Below are positions 1 to 8,865 of a stretch of DNA of 64,000 nt, one piece after another (the first letter of the stretch is position 1; each line of letters opens with the position of its first letter). The position numbers were made by a program, and so were the translations under genes. The stretch comes from an uncultured Treponema sp. (lineage in GTDB: Bacteria; Spirochaetota; Spirochaetia; Treponematales; Treponemataceae). The stretch covers positions 1 through 64,000 of the forward strand of contig CAMKEG010000005.1 of NCBI GenBank assembly GCA_946411505.1, read 5' to 3'. Under the pieces are notes generated by a model. It did not search any database. It saw only the letters and a program-made list of their open reading frames with translations, and was not told the origin of the DNA.

Positions 1-83
1 GGCATAAAAAAATGTACCTCCAAAAATTATATTCCAATTTTTGGGGTACACTTCAGCTAGACAGGGTGGGCTATTTTTTTATT

Positions 84-110
84 GCAGATTGAAAATTGTT
101 TTCAATCTGC
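84..110. repeat. Perfect inverted repeat, 12-bp arms
   Basis: Arms at 84-95 and 99-110 are perfectly complementary around a 3-nt TTG loop. On neither strand does a T-run follow the hairpin (an A-run follows on the minus strand), so it is not a standard intrinsic terminator. It lies just beyond the GTCAAGGC hairpin that ends the small ORF, the same two-hairpin arrangement as at 15525-15601 and 21227-21364. The rest of 1-83 shows nothing recognisable. Confidence 0.6.
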
Positions 111-121
111 AAAACGGCTGA

Positions 122-151
122 GTCAAGGCCTTGAGCGAAGCGTGCCTTGAC
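122..151. repeat. GTCAAGGC-family inverted repeat
   Basis: Arms GTCAAGGC (122-129) and GCCTTGAC (144-151) enclose a loop very like those of the elements at 15564-15601 and 21227-21330. The stop codon of the small minus-strand ORF (123-125) lies in one arm, so its last codons are encoded by the repeat. Confidence 0.65.
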
Positions 152-260
152 CAGACGTACATTTCCTTTTTCCTTTCCGTCTTTGGAAGAGGAGCTGAGC
201 GATTTGAATGACAAGTTGAGCGGCGGCGAGCGCCAGCGTCAAAATTTCATAAAAATCCAT
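123..260 (-). CDS. Small holin-like membrane peptide, candidate type I toxin
   Basis: A 45-residue ORF, too short to be noticed easily. It begins MDFYEILTLALAAAQ, continues as one hydrophobic helix (about residues 5-25), then a very basic stretch (RRKGKRK). This is the plan of the Hol_Tox/TxpA-type peptides of type I toxin-antitoxin systems. The start at 260 is set by a GGAGG six bases upstream; a longer reading from 371 has no RBS and would cross the promoter. A strong promoter (TTGACA-17-TACACT, 343-371) gives a leader of about 75 nt. The C-terminal 12 residues are encoded by a GTCAAGGC hairpin. The family assignment rests on pattern only; no antitoxin RNA was identified. It could instead be a harmless small membrane peptide. 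Confidence 0.55.
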   Translation of the reverse strand: MDFYEILTLALAAAQLVIQIAQLLFQRRKGKRKCTSGQGTLRSRP

Positions 261-342
261 AGCAGCCTCCAATTCGATTATTCCAGCCTTGCGGCCAGTC
301 GAGTTTTGGGGGCTTGACACCCATGTCGCGAATGCCAGTCTG

Positions 343-371
343 AGTGTAGCATGGTTTTGACGGCTTGTCAA
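343..371 (-). promoter_or_regulatory. Sigma-70 promoter of the small toxin-like ORF
   Basis: The minus strand reads TTGACA (371-366), a 17-nt spacer, then TACACT (348-343). A start near 336 gives a leader of about 75 nt before the ATG at 260, unusually long for this window, where many promoters abut the ATG. Long structured leaders are typical of type I toxin mRNAs. Confidence 0.7.
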
Positions 372-412
372 GATTGCGGTATTTACTTAGTATTTGTATT
401 GTATGGTTGGAT

Positions 413-446
413 GCCCCGCTTTTTGGGCTTGCGAAAGATTGTTGGC
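413..446. repeat. 34-bp direct repeat, copy 1 (downstream of rpn gene)
   Basis: Identical over 34 bp to 1618-1651. It contains GGCTTGC, which pairs with GCAAGCC just downstream (GCAAGCC ends near 452), so a hairpin abuts the TAG stop of the Rpn gene (451-453). The other copy pairs through CTTGCG/CGCAAG instead. Confidence 0.8.
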
Positions 447-450
447 AAGC

Positions 451-1440
451 CTAGTTTGCGGGGGAGGAGCGCGCGGCTTTTAGCGCTTCAAGAACCAAGT
501 CCAAGGGAGCGCCCATCTTTTCCGCCGCCGCTTCTGGGGACGCGCCAAAATCTTTTATTGCGACAAGCGCGGCTTCAACGGCCTTTTGCTGGGCGCCCTG
601 CTGCATGCCCTGTTGCATTCCTTGTTGCATTCCCTGCCTTAAGCCTTTTTCAAGGCCCTGCTTAAGGCCTTTTTCCAGGCCCATCTGTTGGTAATGCTCC
701 ATCGTGGAGTTGTAGTCGCGGCGGGCGATGTCGATTGAATTTTGGCGGAACCAGTTGGCGTCCTCCTCGCTCATCCTTTGCGCTATTCTGTCGGCTTCCA
801 TAATTCCTTCCTCGCTTTTTGCGATTTGGCTTATATAGTCGGCCTTGCTTCCGTCGTCGGCGTACGAAAGAAAGAGGCCCCATTTTTGAAGCGGCGTCAG
901 CTGTTCGACAGGCGTTCCGAAAAGCTTCTTGATTTCAAGCAAGTCTATGAAGACCACGTTGAGCCGCCCGGCCAGCTCCGTTCCGCTTTGGCTTTTCATA
1001 GTGTAGCGCGAAACTTGGCTTTTGTCATCTCTTGAGGCGTGGAAATTGAGCACGGAAATTTGGAAGACTTTTTTAGCGCCGTAGTTTGCGCCTTTCTTGG
1101 CGTTGTTGTTCAAAAGGCGGGCGGCCTGGATCTCCGCCCTGGCCTTGAAGTCGTACTCGCGGTCGCGGCCCTGGATTTCGATGTCCGCCTTCTCGCCGTC
1201 GTCAAAGGTGACGGCCACGTCGAACGACATTTGCATTTGGCTTGGCGTGTCCGCCGGCGGCTCGTTGGGGTCAAGCTTGAGGCTTTGTATTTTCCTTCCG
1301 ATCGCCGCCGAGATGAAGGACTGCAGGGCCGCGTCGGACTCCTTTGTTCCTTGGGTGAAGAGCGCCTTGAAGTTGACGTCCAATCGTGGATTTAAGATGG
1401 CCGTCGGCGACGGGCGGCCCATTAGCTTTTGGTTTGACAT
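451..1440 (-). CDS. Rpn-family PD-(D/E)XK nuclease (recombination-promoting, transposase-like)
   Basis: A 329-residue protein of the Rpn/PDDEXK_2 family. Members are DNA endonucleases that raise RecA-independent recombination in E. coli (family knowledge). The N-terminus holds LDVNFKALF (about 20-28), the equivalent of the usual D-x-x-F-K-x-L-F. A FDVAVTFDDG strand (73-82) leads to IEIQ (87-90), the D...E-x-Q catalytic core. Residues about 254-284 are a Gln/Gly-rich run of QGMQQG/EKGLKQG units, typical of this family and likely coiled coil. The start has AAGGAG about 7 bases upstream. The gene sits alone between two identical 34-bp repeats, as if the unit had been inserted or had recombined there. 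The C-terminal codons and stop run into the repeat hairpin. Nuclease activity is inferred. Confidence 0.85.
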   Translation of the reverse strand: MSNQKLMGRPSPTAILNPRLDVNFKALFTQGTKESDAALQSFISAAIGRKIQSLKLDPNEPPADTPSQMQMSFDVAVTFDDGEKADIEIQGRDREYDFKARAEIQAARLLNNNAKKGANYGAKKVFQISVLNFHASRDDKSQVSRYTMKSQSGTELAGRLNVVFIDLLEIKKLFGTPVEQLTPLQKWGLFLSYADDGSKADYISQIAKSEEGIMEADRIAQRMSEEDANWFRQNSIDIARRDYNSTMEHYQQMGLEKGLKQGLEKGLRQGMQQGMQQGMQQGAQQKAVEAALVAIKDFGASPEAAAEKMGAPLDLVLEALKAARSSPAN

Positions 1441-1617
1441 AGAGAACTCCTTAATGCTATTAGTACGGCTGTTTGCGCGAGCGTTGCGGGCGCGATTGGC
1501 CGCTATGCAATAAGGTTGCCGCGTTAGTTCATTTTTTAGCGTTTTTGGAAAAAAAATCGTAGAAAATTTGCGGAATTTTCGCGCGAATTTTGGTTTGTTG
1601 AATTTGCTACAGTAACC

Positions 1618-1651
1618 GCCCCGCTTTTTGGGCTTGCGAAAGATTGTTGGC
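1618..1651. repeat. 34-bp direct repeat, copy 2 (upstream of rpn gene)
   Basis: Identical to 413-446. Its flank differs (CGCAAGGG in place of CAAGCCTA), yet a hairpin is still possible through CTTGCG/CGCAAG. It lies about 30 bp before the -35 of the next gene. Confidence 0.8.
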
Positions 1652-1669
1652 GCAAGGGCTTTTATGTTG

Positions 1670-1695
1670 CTTTTTCGCGGGTTCCGCGCTAAAAT
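1670..1695 (+). promoter_or_regulatory. Candidate promoter of the beta-helix/FGE lipoprotein
   Basis: TTGCTT, a 17-nt spacer and TAAAAT (1690-1695) precede the lipoprotein gene. Transcription from about 1702 leaves a short leader containing AAGAGAG, which decides for the ATG at 1726. An ATG at 1705 would be near-leaderless and cannot be excluded. Confidence 0.45.
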
Positions 1696-1725
1696 GATAT
1701 GGTTATGTCATTTTTTAAGAGAGTT

Positions 1726-4700
1726 ATGGCATTCAAGATTTTCTCATTGGCGGCGGGAGTCGCGCTTTTGCTGGCGTCTTGTTCCAACTTGCAGGACGGA
1801 GCGGGAGCGCAATCTAGCGGCGCGTCTGGCGGGCAGGCCGGCGCGGGAGACTCTGGCGGAACTGCGGGCGGCGCTTGGGCGGTTCAAACTGTCGGCGGAA
1901 CGATTGGCGCGAGCGGAATTTTCCCCGAAGGATTTTTTGGCGATGCGGACGGCGGCGAGTCCAGCGCTGGCGACACAGCGGCTGGCGCGGACGGCATCTC
2001 AAAGACTCTTCTTCCGCCGTCGTCGATTATTGGAACGACTGTCGGAATCAAGTACACAGTCACCGCAAAACACGCGGGCCAGGACAACATAGAGGCTACC
2101 GTCGCCCAAAGCGGAAGCTCCGTCTCTTACAGTGTTACGCTGCCCTTTAGTTCCGAAAGCGACGAATGGACCCTTTATGTATATGGAAGACAAAGCTCGT
2201 CGCCGACCACAATTCTTCTTGGAGCGGTTGACACAATCGCTTATGGCGAAAGCGCGAAAGACTTTTCCGTCACTTACATTTCGGACCCGGCAATTTCCGC
2301 CGCAACGGGCTCTGTAAGCCTTGCGATTCCAATTGACAGCGCAAGCGGAATTAAAAGCGCCGTTGTTTATTGCGGGCCTGTCGGAGGCTCCTTACCCGGA
2401 GGAAAAGTGGTGAACGTCAGTGACGGAAAAATAACAAAGGACGTGAGCGGTTTGACCCCGGGCGCTTACAATGTAAAAATCGTTTTTTACAACGCCACCA
2501 ATGGCTCGGGCGACGCGCTTTACGCCATAAAAGATATTGCCAATGTTTACGCAAACTGGGCTTCTTCTATGCCTTACGGAAACGCGGACTACATCGCTTC
2601 TGGCGGCTCAGGCTTTGCGACAATTTCTTCCGAAATGGTCGCAGACCAAAAATCAGTTTTGGAAAACGGAATATGGCTTGGCGGAAGCGGCCTTACTGGA
2701 AGCGCGGCCTACGATTCCAACAGCGGAACGCGCTTTAAGCCGGTGGCCACGCTGCAACGCGCCTGCGCCATAGCCAACTCTTTGGCCGCGCTCGATTCCT
2801 CAAAAACATACACGATAAACGTGCAAGGAAACGTTGACGCGGGAACAAGCGCCAACAAAACCGCCACGATAAACAGCGGCGCCAAAGTCAACGTAATCGG
2901 AACAAACACTGCAAGCCCCTACAAAGTCAGCGGCGGAAGTTCGGCGGGAACATACAAAATTTCTTCCAGCGGAGCCGCCGTAAAGTTTCAATACCTAAAC
3001 TTTGACAAGCTAAGCGTCATAGAGGTGTCCGACGGAAAACTCACGGTTGACGACTCAAGCGTCACAGGCGGAACGCAGGGCGGCTTTTTGGTGTCCGCCG
3101 GAGCGGAACTAGAATCCAGCCAAGGCTTGACGATTAGCGGCTGCTCCAGCGCTAAAGGCGGCGGAATATCCTGCAACGGAACGGTCAACCTTACTGGAGC
3201 GGAAATCAGCGGATGCAAATCCCCTTCCGGCACGGGCAGTTACGACGGTTGCGGCGGGGCCATGTTCGTTAACGGCTCCAGCGCCAAAGCGACTCTGGAC
3301 TCTTGCGTAATCGGAGCGGAAAGCGCGTCCGCCGCCGCTTCGTCCGAAACGCTTTGCTCAAACTACGCGGCAAAAAAGGGCGGCGGCATTTACAACAATG
3401 GCGGAACCGTCACTTTAAAAAACGGCTCAATCGTTCAATACAATTACGCCGAGGCTAACGGCGGCGGCATTTACAACGCCGGAACGCTTTCTGTAAGCGC
3501 GGCGGCCTTTGAACAAAACGCCGCCGGCGATTTAGGCGCCGCCGTTTACTACGAAGGAGCGGCAAGCGGAAAGTCGTTCACCTTGTCCGGCGCCTGCAAG
3601 TTTGGAACGACAAGCGCCGCGCAAGACATAGGCTTGGCCAACGCCAACAGCGGCATAAAACTTTCCAGCCTTTCAAAGGCAAGCGGAAGCGGAAACATAA
3701 TTTTAGCGCCCAACATGGCCTCAGGCTGCGTCATCGGAACTCCCGTCATTTCTAGCGGCGCGAACACGACAAACATCGCGTATTTTGCGCTCGGTGATTC
3801 TACAAAAGATGTATGCCAGCTTTCAGTGGCGACGGGGCAGGGCGTGTTATACTTAAAGACTCCCGCGCTAAATAACGTGTCTGGCGGAACTGTTTCAGAA
3901 AATGTTGGAAATGGAGCCTTTAAAAATGCCGAAACTACGCCTGTCACTGTCAAGGCAATAAAAATGGCGAGATACGAAGTGACCTACGAATTGTGGTACG
4001 CCGTCTACCAGTGGGCGATACACAAGGCGACAAACCCATACACCTTTGGCAGCTGCGGAAAAGAAGGTGATAACCCCGAGGGCAGCGGGGGTAAAGTAAC
4101 GACAAGCGCGCCTCCTACAACAGAGCTTGTAAACGGCGGAGAAGGCAGGGGCGGACAAAGGCCCGTTACCAATGTAAGCTGGCGCGACGCTGTTGTTTGG
4201 TGCAACGCTTACAGCGAGTTCAATGGTTTGACTCCTGTTTATTACACTGACGCAAGTTACACAACGCCCATGCGCTCTTGCAATGACACGGACGGTTATT
4301 CTTCGGTTCCTGGAGGACAGGACTGCCCGTATATAAAGGCTGACGCAAACGGCAACACTGACATGGCAAACTGTACCGCTAACGGCGCGCGCCTTCCTAC
4401 AGAAGCCGAATGGGAATTTGCCGCGCGCGGCGAAAGGCAATCCGATGCTGCATGGTCTTACGAATACACTATGTATTCGAATATGTCGGATTTGAAAAAA
4501 GTTGCCTGGTATAACGAAAATTCAGATAGCGTTTTGCATTGTGTTGGACATAAGGATCCAACCACTCGAGGCATCTATGACATGCTGGGAAACAACTCGG
4601 AATGGTGCCATGATTTGGCTGATTCCAGCGGAAAAAGGCGCGAAAAAGGCGGGAATTCAATTTCCGTTGAAAATTCAACAAATAAACTCTGCAATGTAAG

Positions 4701-4770
4701 TTATCAAGGCTCAAGCGTTCCCTACCGCGCCAGCCCTCGCACCGGCTTTAGGTTTGTCCAGAACAACTAG
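1726..4770 (+). CDS. Large lipoprotein: beta-helix repeats plus C-terminal FGE-sulfatase/C-type-lectin fold domain
   Basis: A 1014-residue secreted protein. Residues 1-17 form a lipoprotein signal ending LLLASC, with Cys18 as the lipidated residue. It is followed by a Gly/Ala/Ser-rich linker and extracellular-type beta domains. From about 480 to 620 lie parallel beta-helix-like repeats with GGGI motifs (GGGISCNG, GGGIYNNGG, GGGIYNAG). Residues about 738-1014 match the formylglycine-generating-enzyme fold: RYEVTYELWYAV, VSWRDAVVWCNAYS, LPTEAEWEFAARG, DMLGNNSEWCHD and a final GFRFV. The copper-binding Cys pair of true FGE is not present in the KGG...GFR segment, so a binding rather than enzymatic role is likely. 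The same fold carries the variable C-terminus of the Treponema denticola DGR protein TvpA. ATG 1705 or 1699 are alternative starts; 1726 has an SD. Confidence 0.8.
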   Translation: MAFKIFSLAAGVALLLASCSNLQDGAGAQSSGASGGQAGAGDSGGTAGGAWAVQTVGGTIGASGIFPEGFFGDADGGESSAGDTAAGADGISKTLLPPSSIIGTTVGIKYTVTAKHAGQDNIEATVAQSGSSVSYSVTLPFSSESDEWTLYVYGRQSSSPTTILLGAVDTIAYGESAKDFSVTYISDPAISAATGSVSLAIPIDSASGIKSAVVYCGPVGGSLPGGKVVNVSDGKITKDVSGLTPGAYNVKIVFYNATNGSGDALYAIKDIANVYANWASSMPYGNADYIASGGSGFATISSEMVADQKSVLENGIWLGGSGLTGSAAYDSNSGTRFKPVATLQRACAIANSLAALDSSKTYTINVQGNVDAGTSANKTATINSGAKVNVIGTNTASPYKVSGGSSAGTYKISSSGAAVKFQYLNFDKLSVIEVSDGKLTVDDSSVTGGTQGGFLVSAGAELESSQGLTISGCSSAKGGGISCNGTVNLTGAEISGCKSPSGTGSYDGCGGAMFVNGSSAKATLDSCVIGAESASAAASSETLCSNYAAKKGGGIYNNGGTVTLKNGSIVQYNYAEANGGGIYNAGTLSVSAAAFEQNAAGDLGAAVYYEGAASGKSFTLSGACKFGTTSAAQDIGLANANSGIKLSSLSKASGSGNIILAPNMASGCVIGTPVISSGANTTNIAYFALGDSTKDVCQLSVATGQGVLYLKTPALNNVSGGTVSENVGNGAFKNAETTPVTVKAIKMARYEVTYELWYAVYQWAIHKATNPYTFGSCGKEGDNPEGSGGKVTTSAPPTTELVNGGEGRGGQRPVTNVSWRDAVVWCNAYSEFNGLTPVYYTDASYTTPMRSCNDTDGYSSVPGGQDCPYIKADANGNTDMANCTANGARLPTEAEWEFAARGERQSDAAWSYEYTMYSNMSDLKKVAWYNENSDSVLHCVGHKDPTTRGIYDMLGNNSEWCHDLADSSGKRREKGGNSISVENSTNKLCNVSYQGSSVPYRASPRTGFRFVQNN

Positions 4771-4845
4771 GGGCGGACGGAAAAAAAAACAAAATTTTTT
4801 TTGAAAAATCGCTAATTTTTTGACAAAAATGTCTATCTTATAGGC

Positions 4846-6438
4846 ATGAAAAAAATAATTTTTACGGCGCTTCTTATGGGAGCGCTTTTTTTGTCGGCGG
4901 CCGCCGCTGACGGAAACGGAGGCGTTTTTCCGGGGCTTGTTTGCAAGGCCAAAAAGGCGCCGCCGCTTGCGCTTGACCTTTACTGGGCTGCCAACCTTTA
5001 CGCGCCAAAAAATTGCGAGGGCGGCTTTCCCTTGGATTATTCCTATGCCTTTGCGCATGGATTTAAACTGGACTTTGGCGCGCTTGAGGCAAGGTATTTT
5101 AATTCCTGCCCCAAGACCGGCGGCGCCGATTTTTTTGGCGTGGATTCCTTTGGCGATTACGAGGCCATTTTCAAAAAGCGCCGCTACAGCCTTTCCTTGG
5201 ATTTGTCGCGGGTCTCGGAAAACTTTCAATTTAAGTGCGCGGCCGGTTCCCTAAAACTATACTCGCAAAAAAGGCTGGCTCCCTTCGCGCCTGCTGCAAG
5301 CCCCTTTGTCTCAAGCCTGGGGGATTCGGGGGGCTTGCAGGTTTCCTTACCCACAAAAAGTTCGGCCAAGCAGGACGACGCCCTTTATTTTTGCGCGGCG
5401 CTTCCTGTCGTAAAAAATTTTGGAACGGAGCGGCTTCGCCTTATGCCCTTGAAGGCGGATTTTGCAATAGTCAAAAATTCAAGCGACCAGTCCAAGGCGC
5501 CCTTTTTTGCAGGCGTTGGCGGCGGATTTTTCTACATGAATTATTTTAAGCTTTCTGGCGGAATTATGTTGGGCCGCCATTATGAGGAGGAAAGGCTTTT
5601 TGCCGGCATTGACTGGATAGCGGAAGTTCCGATTTTTAAGTCATCTCTTCGCGACGTTTTTTCCGCGGACTTGGCTTGGGAAATTCCCTTCTTAAAAAGC
5701 CGCTCGACTTTTTCGCTTGCGGAAAGTTCCAAAAGCCTGGGGCGTTGTTCCTTCGCGCAGGAGCTTTTGTTTGAGGCGGGGCGCTTTTCTTTGGCGGCGG
5801 CCTTTTTTGCAAGCGACTATATTTTTGAGCCGCAAAAAAAGCCTTGGACGGCGGCCAACGGAAGGGAAAGCAAAAAAGTATGGCAGGCCAAAATGACGCC
5901 CCAGCTTGCGTTCAATTTAAAAAACTCTTCCCGCCTGAAAGTCGGCCTTGGCGCTTTTTTGGAGGAACAAATCAGGGACTACGAAAAAAAGTCCGAGCGG
6001 CAAACGCTTGAGGCAAAGCTTGCCCTTGGCCTTGCGGCGGCCTCAAAGCGCGATTCGCTAAAAATTTCCGCCACATGCGGAAACCTCGTCTTTTGGCAGG
6101 AACCCTTGCAGTCAAAGGAGCCTCTTCCGCCAAAAATCGGGGCGGCGGCCTATTATTCCCGGTCTTTTGGCGGAAAGCGCGGCTTTAGGCTGGCCTTTTA
6201 TGGCGGCGCCTCTTGGCAGCCGGATTTTGGCTGGAAAAAAGGCGAGTGGACGGAAAGGCTGAAAATTTCGCTTTATCCAAAAGGCCTTTTTTTGCGCTCT
6301 TTTTCAGCGGGCTTTGCGGCCAGCCAAAAGGAAGGGCGGCGCAAGTTTGAGCCGTCCGCCGCCGCCAGCTTTTTGTTCAAGATGCGGAATGTCCGCCTGA
6401 ACGCCAGCGTGTCGGCGGCCTTTCCGCTCACTTGGTAA
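4846..6438 (+). CDS. Exported protein of unknown function, probable outer-membrane beta-barrel
   Basis: I do not recognise this 530-residue protein. It has a clear signal peptide (MKKIIFTALLMGALFLSAAAADG). The rest alternates aromatic and hydrophobic residues in short amphipathic strands separated by Lys/Arg/Asp turns, and the chain ends with aromatic Trp (FPLTW), as beta-barrel proteins often do. There is no SD; a TATCTT box lies 6 nt before the ATG, so a leaderless start is possible. It stands alone between the lipoprotein gene and a large palindromic repeat. A barrel is an inference from composition only. Confidence 0.6.
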   Translation: MKKIIFTALLMGALFLSAAAADGNGGVFPGLVCKAKKAPPLALDLYWAANLYAPKNCEGGFPLDYSYAFAHGFKLDFGALEARYFNSCPKTGGADFFGVDSFGDYEAIFKKRRYSLSLDLSRVSENFQFKCAAGSLKLYSQKRLAPFAPAASPFVSSLGDSGGLQVSLPTKSSAKQDDALYFCAALPVVKNFGTERLRLMPLKADFAIVKNSSDQSKAPFFAGVGGGFFYMNYFKLSGGIMLGRHYEEERLFAGIDWIAEVPIFKSSLRDVFSADLAWEIPFLKSRSTFSLAESSKSLGRCSFAQELLFEAGRFSLAAAFFASDYIFEPQKKPWTAANGRESKKVWQAKMTPQLAFNLKNSSRLKVGLGAFLEEQIRDYEKKSERQTLEAKLALGLAAASKRDSLKISATCGNLVFWQEPLQSKEPLPPKIGAAAYYSRSFGGKRGFRLAFYGGASWQPDFGWKKGEWTERLKISLYPKGLFLRSFSAGFAASQKEGRRKFEPSAAASFLFKMRNVRLNASVSAAFPLTW

Positions 6439-6445
6439 AAAAAGC

Positions 6446-6600
6446 GCGGACTGTAAAGGCGGGTCCCAGCGACGAAAAAAAAGTCTGGAGCCTCCCGTCC
6501 TTAGCTCCGGCTTGTTGCCTGCGGCCAAGCCTTCGCAGACGGGTCCTTCCAGGCTTTTTTTTCTGCGTCCCGCCCTTGCTTGTCCGCTTTTGTTTTTTCA
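6446..6600. repeat. Large imperfect palindromic intergenic element (core shared with 30456-30481)
   Basis: Nested arms fold across this stretch: AAAGCGCGGAC pairs with GTCCGCTTT at the far end, AGGCGGG with CCCGCCCT, and a segment near 6475-6499 pairs imperfectly with 6537-6561 through eight A and eight T residues. The 26-bp core at 6456-6481 recurs in reverse orientation at 30456-30481, also inside a long palindrome. This is the only recognisable content between the exported-protein gene and the fusA promoter. Confidence 0.65.
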
Positions 6601-6619
6601 CAAAAATATCGTCAATGAC

Positions 6620-6648
6620 TTGAATAAAAGCCCCGAATTCACTATAAT
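6620..6648 (+). promoter_or_regulatory. fusA promoter
   Basis: TTGAAT (6620-6625), a 17-nt spacer and TATAAT (6643-6648). The start near 6655 leaves a leader of about 38 nt with GAGAGG before the ATG at 6693. Confidence 0.75.
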
Positions 6649-6692
6649 TGTCTAACTATACTTTTAAGAAATTTTTTTTGAGAGGTAATACT

Positions 6693-8774
6693 ATGGATAT
6701 TTCTAAAATGAGAAATATCGGTATCAGCGCCCACATTGACTCTGGAAAAACCACAACAACGGAACGCATCTTGTTCTACTGCAACAAGATTCACCAGATT
6801 CACGAAGTCCGCGGAAAGGACGGCGTCGGCGCTGTTATGGATTCAATGGAATTGGAACGCGAGCGCGGAATCACAATCCAGTCAGCGGCCACACAGGTTC
6901 AGTGGAAGGATTACACAATCAACGTAATCGACACCCCCGGCCACGTAGACTTTACGGTAGAAGTAGAGCGCTCATTGCGCGTTCTTGACGGCGCCATCAT
7001 GATTTTGTGCGCTGTCGCCGGCGTTCAGTCTCAGTCAATCACTGTAGACCGCCAGCTCAAGCGCTATCATGTTCCCCGCGTTGCCTTCGTCAACAAGTGC
7101 GACCGCCAGGGAGCCAATCCGCTTCGCGTCCGCATGCAGATTCGCGAAAAGTTGGGACTCAACGCTTACATGATGGAATTGCCCATCGGCTTGGAAGACA
7201 AGCTTGAAGGCGTCGTTGACCTCATCAGCCGCAAGGCCATTTACTTTGAAGGCCACGACGGAAACGAGCTCCGCTACGCCGAAGTTCCCGCCCACATGAA
7301 GGACGACGTCGAGAAGTATCGCCAGGAATTGGTCGAGGCCGCTTCTATGTTCGACGACACTTTGATGGAGCATGTTCTTGAAGGAACTGAGACAGAAGAA
7401 GAAATCATCGCCGCCATCCGCAAAGGCACTTTGGCCGAGCAGTTTGTAGGCGTGTTCTGCGGTTCAGCCCACATGAACAAAGGCATCCAGCCCTTGCTTG
7501 ACGGCGTTATCCGCTACCTTCCCGATCCGACGGAAGTAAAGAACGTTGCCCTTGACTTGGACAACAACGAAGCCGAAATCGAATTGGTTTCCGACGACAA
7601 CAAGCCGACTGTCGCCTTGGCGTTCAAATTGGACGACGGCCAGTACGGTCAGCTTACATACACCCGCATCTACCAGGGCCGCATCGTAAAGGGCGACGAG
7701 CTTTACAACACTCGCAGCCGCAAGCGCTTTAAGGTAGGCCGCCTTGTCCGCATGAACGCCGCCCAGATGGAAGACATCAACGAAGCCGGCTCAGGCGACA
7801 TCGTTGCCTTGTTCGGCGTTGACTGCGCTTCTGGCGACACATTCACTTCAGGCGGATTGAACGTTTCAATGGCTTCTATGTACGTTCCCAACCCGGTTAT
7901 CTCTTTGTCTATCAAACCCAAGGACAAGAACGCCGCGGCCCAGATGTCAAAGGCCTTGAACCGCTTTACAAAGGAAGACCCGACATTCCAGACATACATG
8001 GATCCCGAATCAAACGAGACCATCATCAAGGGAATGGGCGAGTTGCACCTTGCCGTTTACGTAGAGCGCATGAAGCGCGAATACAAGTGCGAGGTTGAGA
8101 CAGGCGCTCCTCAGGTAGCTTACCGCGAGACAATCACAAAGAGAGCCGACTTCAACTACACACACAAAAAGCAGACCGGCGGTTCGGGACAGTACGGACG
8201 CGTTGCCGGCTTTATGGAGCCTTGCGAAGAGAAAGAGTACGAGTTTGTCGACTCTATCAAGGGCGGCGCTATTCCCAACGAATACATTCCGTCTTGCGAC
8301 AAGGGCTTTAAGCGCGCGATGCAGCAGGGCTCTTTGATCGGCGCTCCTGTAGTCAACGTTCGCTGCACAATCAACGACGGTCAGTACCACCCGGTAGACT
8401 CAAGCGACATCGCCTTCCAGACAGCCGCCATCGGCGCCTTCCGCGAGGGCTACGAAAAGGCCGGCCCCTGCATTTTGGAACCGATTATGAAGGTTTCAAT
8501 TTCAGGACCGACTGAGTTCCAGGGAAATATGTTCGGCCTTATCAACCAGCGCCGCGGCGTTATCATCGACACAACCGATGAGAACAACACTTCTACTGTA
8601 AACGCGGAAGTTCCTCTTTCTGAAATGTTCGGCTTCTCTACAATCCTTCGTTCTTCAACACAGGGCAAGGCCGAGTTCACGATGGAATTCCTCAAGTACG
8701 GAAAAGTTCCTAACGCCGTTTCTGACGAATTGAAGAAGAAGTATCAGGAAGAGCGCAAGGCAGCTCAAAAGTGA
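6693..8774 (+). CDS. fusA: Elongation factor G
   Basis: A 693-residue translational GTPase that moves tRNA and mRNA through the ribosome and, with RRF, splits post-termination ribosomes. G1 is AHIDSGKT (13-20), G3 is DTPGH (80-84) and G4 is NKCD (134-137); length and later domains are normal for EF-G. The G1 form AHIDSGKTT resembles mitochondrial EF-G1 and the spirochaete/planctomycete EF-G subfamily rather than the common AHVDAGKTT type, so a second EF-G may exist elsewhere. The start at 6693 has GAGAGG; an upstream ATG at 6648 overlaps the -10 box and is rejected. It is monocistronic, not in a str operon. The stop codon is inside a 17-bp perfect hairpin. Confidence 0.97.
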   Translation: MDISKMRNIGISAHIDSGKTTTTERILFYCNKIHQIHEVRGKDGVGAVMDSMELERERGITIQSAATQVQWKDYTINVIDTPGHVDFTVEVERSLRVLDGAIMILCAVAGVQSQSITVDRQLKRYHVPRVAFVNKCDRQGANPLRVRMQIREKLGLNAYMMELPIGLEDKLEGVVDLISRKAIYFEGHDGNELRYAEVPAHMKDDVEKYRQELVEAASMFDDTLMEHVLEGTETEEEIIAAIRKGTLAEQFVGVFCGSAHMNKGIQPLLDGVIRYLPDPTEVKNVALDLDNNEAEIELVSDDNKPTVALAFKLDDGQYGQLTYTRIYQGRIVKGDELYNTRSRKRFKVGRLVRMNAAQMEDINEAGSGDIVALFGVDCASGDTFTSGGLNVSMASMYVPNPVISLSIKPKDKNAAAQMSKALNRFTKEDPTFQTYMDPESNETIIKGMGELHLAVYVERMKREYKCEVETGAPQVAYRETITKRADFNYTHKKQTGGSGQYGRVAGFMEPCEEKEYEFVDSIKGGAIPNEYIPSCDKGFKRAMQQGSLIGAPVVNVRCTINDGQYHPVDSSDIAFQTAAIGAFREGYEKAGPCILEPIMKVSISGPTEFQGNMFGLINQRRGVIIDTTDENNTSTVNAEVPLSEMFGFSTILRSSTQGKAEFTMEFLKYGKVPNAVSDELKKKYQEERKAAQK

Positions 8775-8827
8775 CATTCTGTCACTTTTGAGCTGCGAGA
8801 ATTGACCGCTTTGCGTTCAATTCTCGC
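8760..8827 (+). repeat. Stop-codon-spanning inverted repeat of fusA plus second hairpin
   Basis: Arms 8760-8776 and 8780-8796 are perfect 17-mers around a TTC loop; the left arm holds the last four codons and the TGA (8772-8774). A second hairpin, GCGAGAATTGA (8795-8805) with TCAATTCTCGC (8817-8827), overlaps it by 2 nt. Neither has a U-tract. Confidence 0.85.
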
Positions 8828-8865
8828 GTGATGTTTGACAAACTTTATATTAAGGATTAACTATT

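Noticed and set aside
351..665. Plus-strand ORF of 104 codons opposite the rpn gene
   Set aside because: It is antisense to a convincing gene and its only notable segment comes from the 34-bp repeat and its palindromic flank; similar spurious ORFs arise wherever such palindromes occur.
3940..4770. Active formylglycine-generating enzyme
   Set aside because: The catalytic Cys pair of true FGE is not present in the expected KGG...GFR segment; the fold alone is shared with binding domains.
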